From assembly GCA_964650405.1 (NCBI GenBank), contig CAZYTO010000048.1:1-24411 (forward strand): a stretch of DNA of 24,411 nt, in the 5' to 3' direction. This DNA is from CAZYTO01 sp964650405. Its GTDB lineage: Bacteria > Acidobacteriota > Thermoanaerobaculia > Gp7-AA8. Positions 22,548 to 24,411 of this stretch are shown piece by piece; position 1 is the stretch's first letter, and each line of letters opens with the position of its first letter. A program made the position numbers and the translations under genes. The notes under the pieces were generated by a model. It was not told the DNA's origin, made no database searches, and worked only from the letters and a program-made list of their open reading frames with translations.

Positions 22548-23327
22548 ATGGCTTCGGGAGCGCACGCTGGGACGTTACTGCGGGAATGGCGTCAGCGCCG
22601 CCGTCTCACCCAGCTCCAGCTTGCCTGTGAAGCCGAGATCTCGACGCGGCATTTGAGCTTCGTCGAGACCGGCCGCGCGCAGCCCAGCCGCGAGATGCTG
22701 GTGCACCTCTCCGAGCAGCTAGACATCCCGCTGCGCGAACGCAACCGACTGCTCGAGGCGGCGGGCTATGCGGCGCTCTATCCGGAGCGGCCGCTGAGCG
22801 CGCCGCCGCTGGAACAGGCGCGCCAGGCCGTCGATCTGGTGCTGAAGGGGCACGAACCGTATCCGGCGCTGGCCATCGACCGCTACTGGACGCTCATCGC
22901 CCACAACCGCTCCGTGGCGCCGTTCCTCGTTGGAGTCGAGCCCGCCCTTCGCCAGCCGCCGATCAACCTGCTGCGCTTCACGCTGCATCCGGGCGGTCTC
23001 GCGCCGCGCATCGCCAACCTCGGTGAGTGGCGCGTTCACCTCCTGGCGCGGCTGCACCGCGACATCGAGCTCACCGGCGATCCCCGGCTCGCCGAGCTGA
23101 TGGCCGAAGTGCGGGCCTATCCGGCGCCGGCCGCCGCAGGGATCCGCGACTATGGAGGTGTCGTCGTCCCGATGGAGCTGGTCACGAACGGCGTCACGCT
23201 GCAGTTCTTCAGCACGACCACGGTCTTCGGAACGGCCGTCGACATCACCCTCGCCGAGCTTGCCATCGAGGCGTTCTTCCCGGGCAACGCGGAGACCGCG
23301 GAGATCCTGCGCCGCTTTACCTCGTAG
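22548..23327 (+). CDS. XRE-family regulator with MmyB-type ligand-binding domain
   Basis: The 259-aa product has an N-terminal helix-turn-helix (about 8-66, LLREWRQRRRLTQLQLACEAEISTRHLSFVETGRAQPS) that should bind DNA. The C-terminal domain (about 95-255) is MmyB/MltR-like: PALAIDRYWTLIAHNRSVAPFL, LLRFTLHPGGLAPRIANLGEW and LQFFSTTTVFGTAVDITLAELAIEAFFP. This domain is proposed to bind a small hydrophobic ligand in related regulators. Such regulators often lie beside a gene for an oxidoreductase or hydrolase that they control; here that would be the alpha/beta hydrolase 50 nt downstream. The ATG 22548 is 54 nt after the lipoprotein stop. No clear operator is seen upstream. Confidence 0.9.
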   Translation: MASGAHAGTLLREWRQRRRLTQLQLACEAEISTRHLSFVETGRAQPSREMLVHLSEQLDIPLRERNRLLEAAGYAALYPERPLSAPPLEQARQAVDLVLKGHEPYPALAIDRYWTLIAHNRSVAPFLVGVEPALRQPPINLLRFTLHPGGLAPRIANLGEWRVHLLARLHRDIELTGDPRLAELMAEVRAYPAPAAAGIRDYGGVVVPMELVTNGVTLQFFSTTTVFGTAVDITLAELAIEAFFPGNAETAEILRRFTS

Positions 23328-23344
23328 GTAATCGACTCTCGTCA

Positions 23345-23374
23345 CTCCTGCGCGTATTCATGTGCGCAGGAGGA
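23345..23374 (+). promoter_or_regulatory. Hairpin that covers the Shine-Dalgarno of the alpha/beta hydrolase gene
   Basis: Positions 23345-23353 (ctcctgcgc) are an exact 9-bp complement of 23364-23372 (gcgcaggag), with a 10-nt loop. The ribosome-binding AGGAGGA (23368-23374) of the ATG at 23378 lies in the 3' arm. Folded, the hairpin would hide the ribosome-binding site. It could instead act as a terminator stem of the regulator gene, but no U-tract follows it. Confidence 0.6.
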
Positions 23375-23377
23375 TCG

Positions 23378-24301
23378 ATGAATCGACGAGACCTGCTCAA
23401 GTCCGCCGCGTGCGCGGCCACGGGCGCGGCGCTGCTCGCGACCACCGCGGAGTCGCTGCTTGCCGCCGCACCGGCCAAGGCTGCGAAGGCGCCGGCACCG
23501 TTTGTTGAAACGCCCGACCACGTGCGGCTCTTCTGCCGGGAGTGGGGTGAAGGCAAGCCCGTCGTGTTTCTCCACAGTTGGGCGAACAACGCCGATCTCT
23601 GGCAATACCAGATGGTCCATCTCTCCGAGCACGGGATGCGCTGCATCGCCTACGACCGGCGCGGGCACGGCCGATCGACCGATCCCGGCCGCGGGTTCGA
23701 CTTCGACACGCTGGCGGGCGACCTGGCCGTAGTACTCGACGCCTTCGACGTCCACCGTGCGACGCTGATCGGGCATTCGATGGGCTGCGCCGAGATCGTG
23801 CGTTACGTGGCGCGCTTCGGCACCAAACGGGTGGCACGAATCGTTCTCGTTGCGCCAACGCTGCCGTTTCTTCTGAAGACCGGCGACAACCCGGAGGGCT
23901 TCGACCGGAGCGCGTTCGAGCACCTGCGGGCGAGCTGGTTTCGCGATTTTCCGAAATGGCTGTCCGACCATTCGCGGCCGTTCTTCGTGCCCGAGACCTC
24001 GGACGAGATGATCCGGTGGGGGCTGGGCATGAGCGCGCAGACGTCCCTGAAGGCCGCCATCGAGTGCAATCGCGCCGTGACGGAGACCGACTTCCGCGCC
24101 GACCTGCCGAAGATCAACGTTCCCACGCTGATCATCCAGGGAGACAAGGACGCGTCGGCACCGCTGGAGCGCACCGGGCGCCGGACCGTGGCCCTCATTC
24201 CGGGGAGCGAGCTTCGGGTCTACGAGGGAGCGCCGCACGGCCTGATGCTGACGCACATCGACCGCCTCAATGCCGATCTGGCGGCGTTCATCGGATCGTG
24301 A
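23378..24301 (+). CDS. Tat-exported alpha/beta hydrolase (chloroperoxidase/esterase-like)
   Basis: The 307-aa product begins MNRRDLLKSAACAATGAALLATTAESLLAAA, a twin-arginine-type signal peptide, so a folded periplasmic protein is likely. The mature part is an alpha/beta hydrolase with an oxyanion-loop segment VVFLHSWANNADLW, nucleophile elbow GHSMG (Ser134), Asp258 in GDKD and His287 in GAPHGL, a complete catalytic triad. The YDRRGHGRS loop is typical of cofactor-free haloperoxidase/esterase-like members. The natural substrate cannot be read from sequence. It has a strong Shine-Dalgarno (AGGAGGA) before ATG 23378, set in a hairpin, and follows the XRE regulator, which may control it. Confidence 0.9.
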   Translation: MNRRDLLKSAACAATGAALLATTAESLLAAAPAKAAKAPAPFVETPDHVRLFCREWGEGKPVVFLHSWANNADLWQYQMVHLSEHGMRCIAYDRRGHGRSTDPGRGFDFDTLAGDLAVVLDAFDVHRATLIGHSMGCAEIVRYVARFGTKRVARIVLVAPTLPFLLKTGDNPEGFDRSAFEHLRASWFRDFPKWLSDHSRPFFVPETSDEMIRWGLGMSAQTSLKAAIECNRAVTETDFRADLPKINVPTLIIQGDKDASAPLERTGRRTVALIPGSELRVYEGAPHGLMLTHIDRLNADLAAFIGS

Positions 24302-24411
24302 GAACAGCGACAGCCGGCTACGAATGGATAGTTACTTTGCTCCGACCGGTGACGCCGTACTAAGTACTTCATTCGCCAACTTCGATCACGCGGCGAGCGG
24401 AAGGGCGGCCA
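24302..24411. other. 3' end of the window, no gene seen
   Basis: About 110 nt after the hydrolase stop contain no supported coding region. An 11-bp near-palindrome gtactaagtac at 24357-24367 is the only structure noticed. It may be part of a promoter or operator of a gene beyond the window, but this is a guess. Confidence 0.3.

Noticed and set aside
24357..24367. Near-palindrome gtactaagtac at the window end
   Set aside because: Short and without a visible adjacent gene. It could be an operator of a gene outside the window but cannot be supported here.

Overview
The window is a dense, high-GC bacterial chromosome segment with no rRNA, tRNA, CRISPR array, phage gene or transposase that I can see. 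A lipoprotein with a lipobox, an RlpA-type protein, a membrane-anchored lytic transglycosylase and the succinylase route to diaminopimelate (DAP) point to a Gram-negative (diderm) bacterium. GC content, gene style and the peculiar intergenic repeats would fit an uncultured Acidobacteriota-like lineage, but that placement is only an inference.

Layout. (1) 1-5560, plus strand: a lysine/DAP cluster, with the 3' end of aspartate-semialdehyde dehydrogenase (asd), aspartate kinase, dapB, dapA, dapD and a PLP aminotransferase that probably serves as DapC. (2) 5635-9904, plus strand: an exported DUF547 protein, then a tightly packed trio of a class A beta-lactamase-like serine hydrolase, an M15-type D,D-peptidase-like protein and a carboxylate-amine ligase-like protein. 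None of the three has a signal peptide. (3) 10002-12193: a small membrane protein and a lytic transglycosylase (minus), divergent from an RlpA-like protein (plus). (4) 12212-14257: a soluble histidine kinase and an S51-like protein lacking its catalytic serine (minus), divergent from a short-chain dehydrogenase (plus). (5) 14262-16407, minus: sucC-sucD, succinyl-CoA synthetase. (6) 16439-22493, plus: RlmD/TrmA-type RNA methyltransferase, ComEC, a small zinc-finger membrane protein, MiaA and a repeat-containing lipoprotein. (7) 22548-24301, plus: an XRE/MmyB-type regulator and a Tat-type exported alpha/beta hydrolase.

The most striking signal is not a gene. At least nine intergenic spacers hold islands made of short (about 6-10 bp) degenerate words repeated in tandem. 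Most are followed, after a spacer, by the reverse complement of the same words, so that long imperfect hairpins can form. The word set differs between islands, but some vocabularies recur at two loci. The islands sit almost only at loose junctions between same-strand genes. They abut or overlap coding ends: the dapB stop codon lies inside one, the dapD and 10256 starts lie 1-3 nt from one, and the MiaA N-terminus is encoded by one. The second item of interest is the serine hydrolase / M15 peptidase / ligase trio, which looks like an undescribed intracellular peptide-ligation and trimming system.

Two places need sequence verification: a 12-base C run in the ligase gene and an aberrant proline-rich stretch in SucD.
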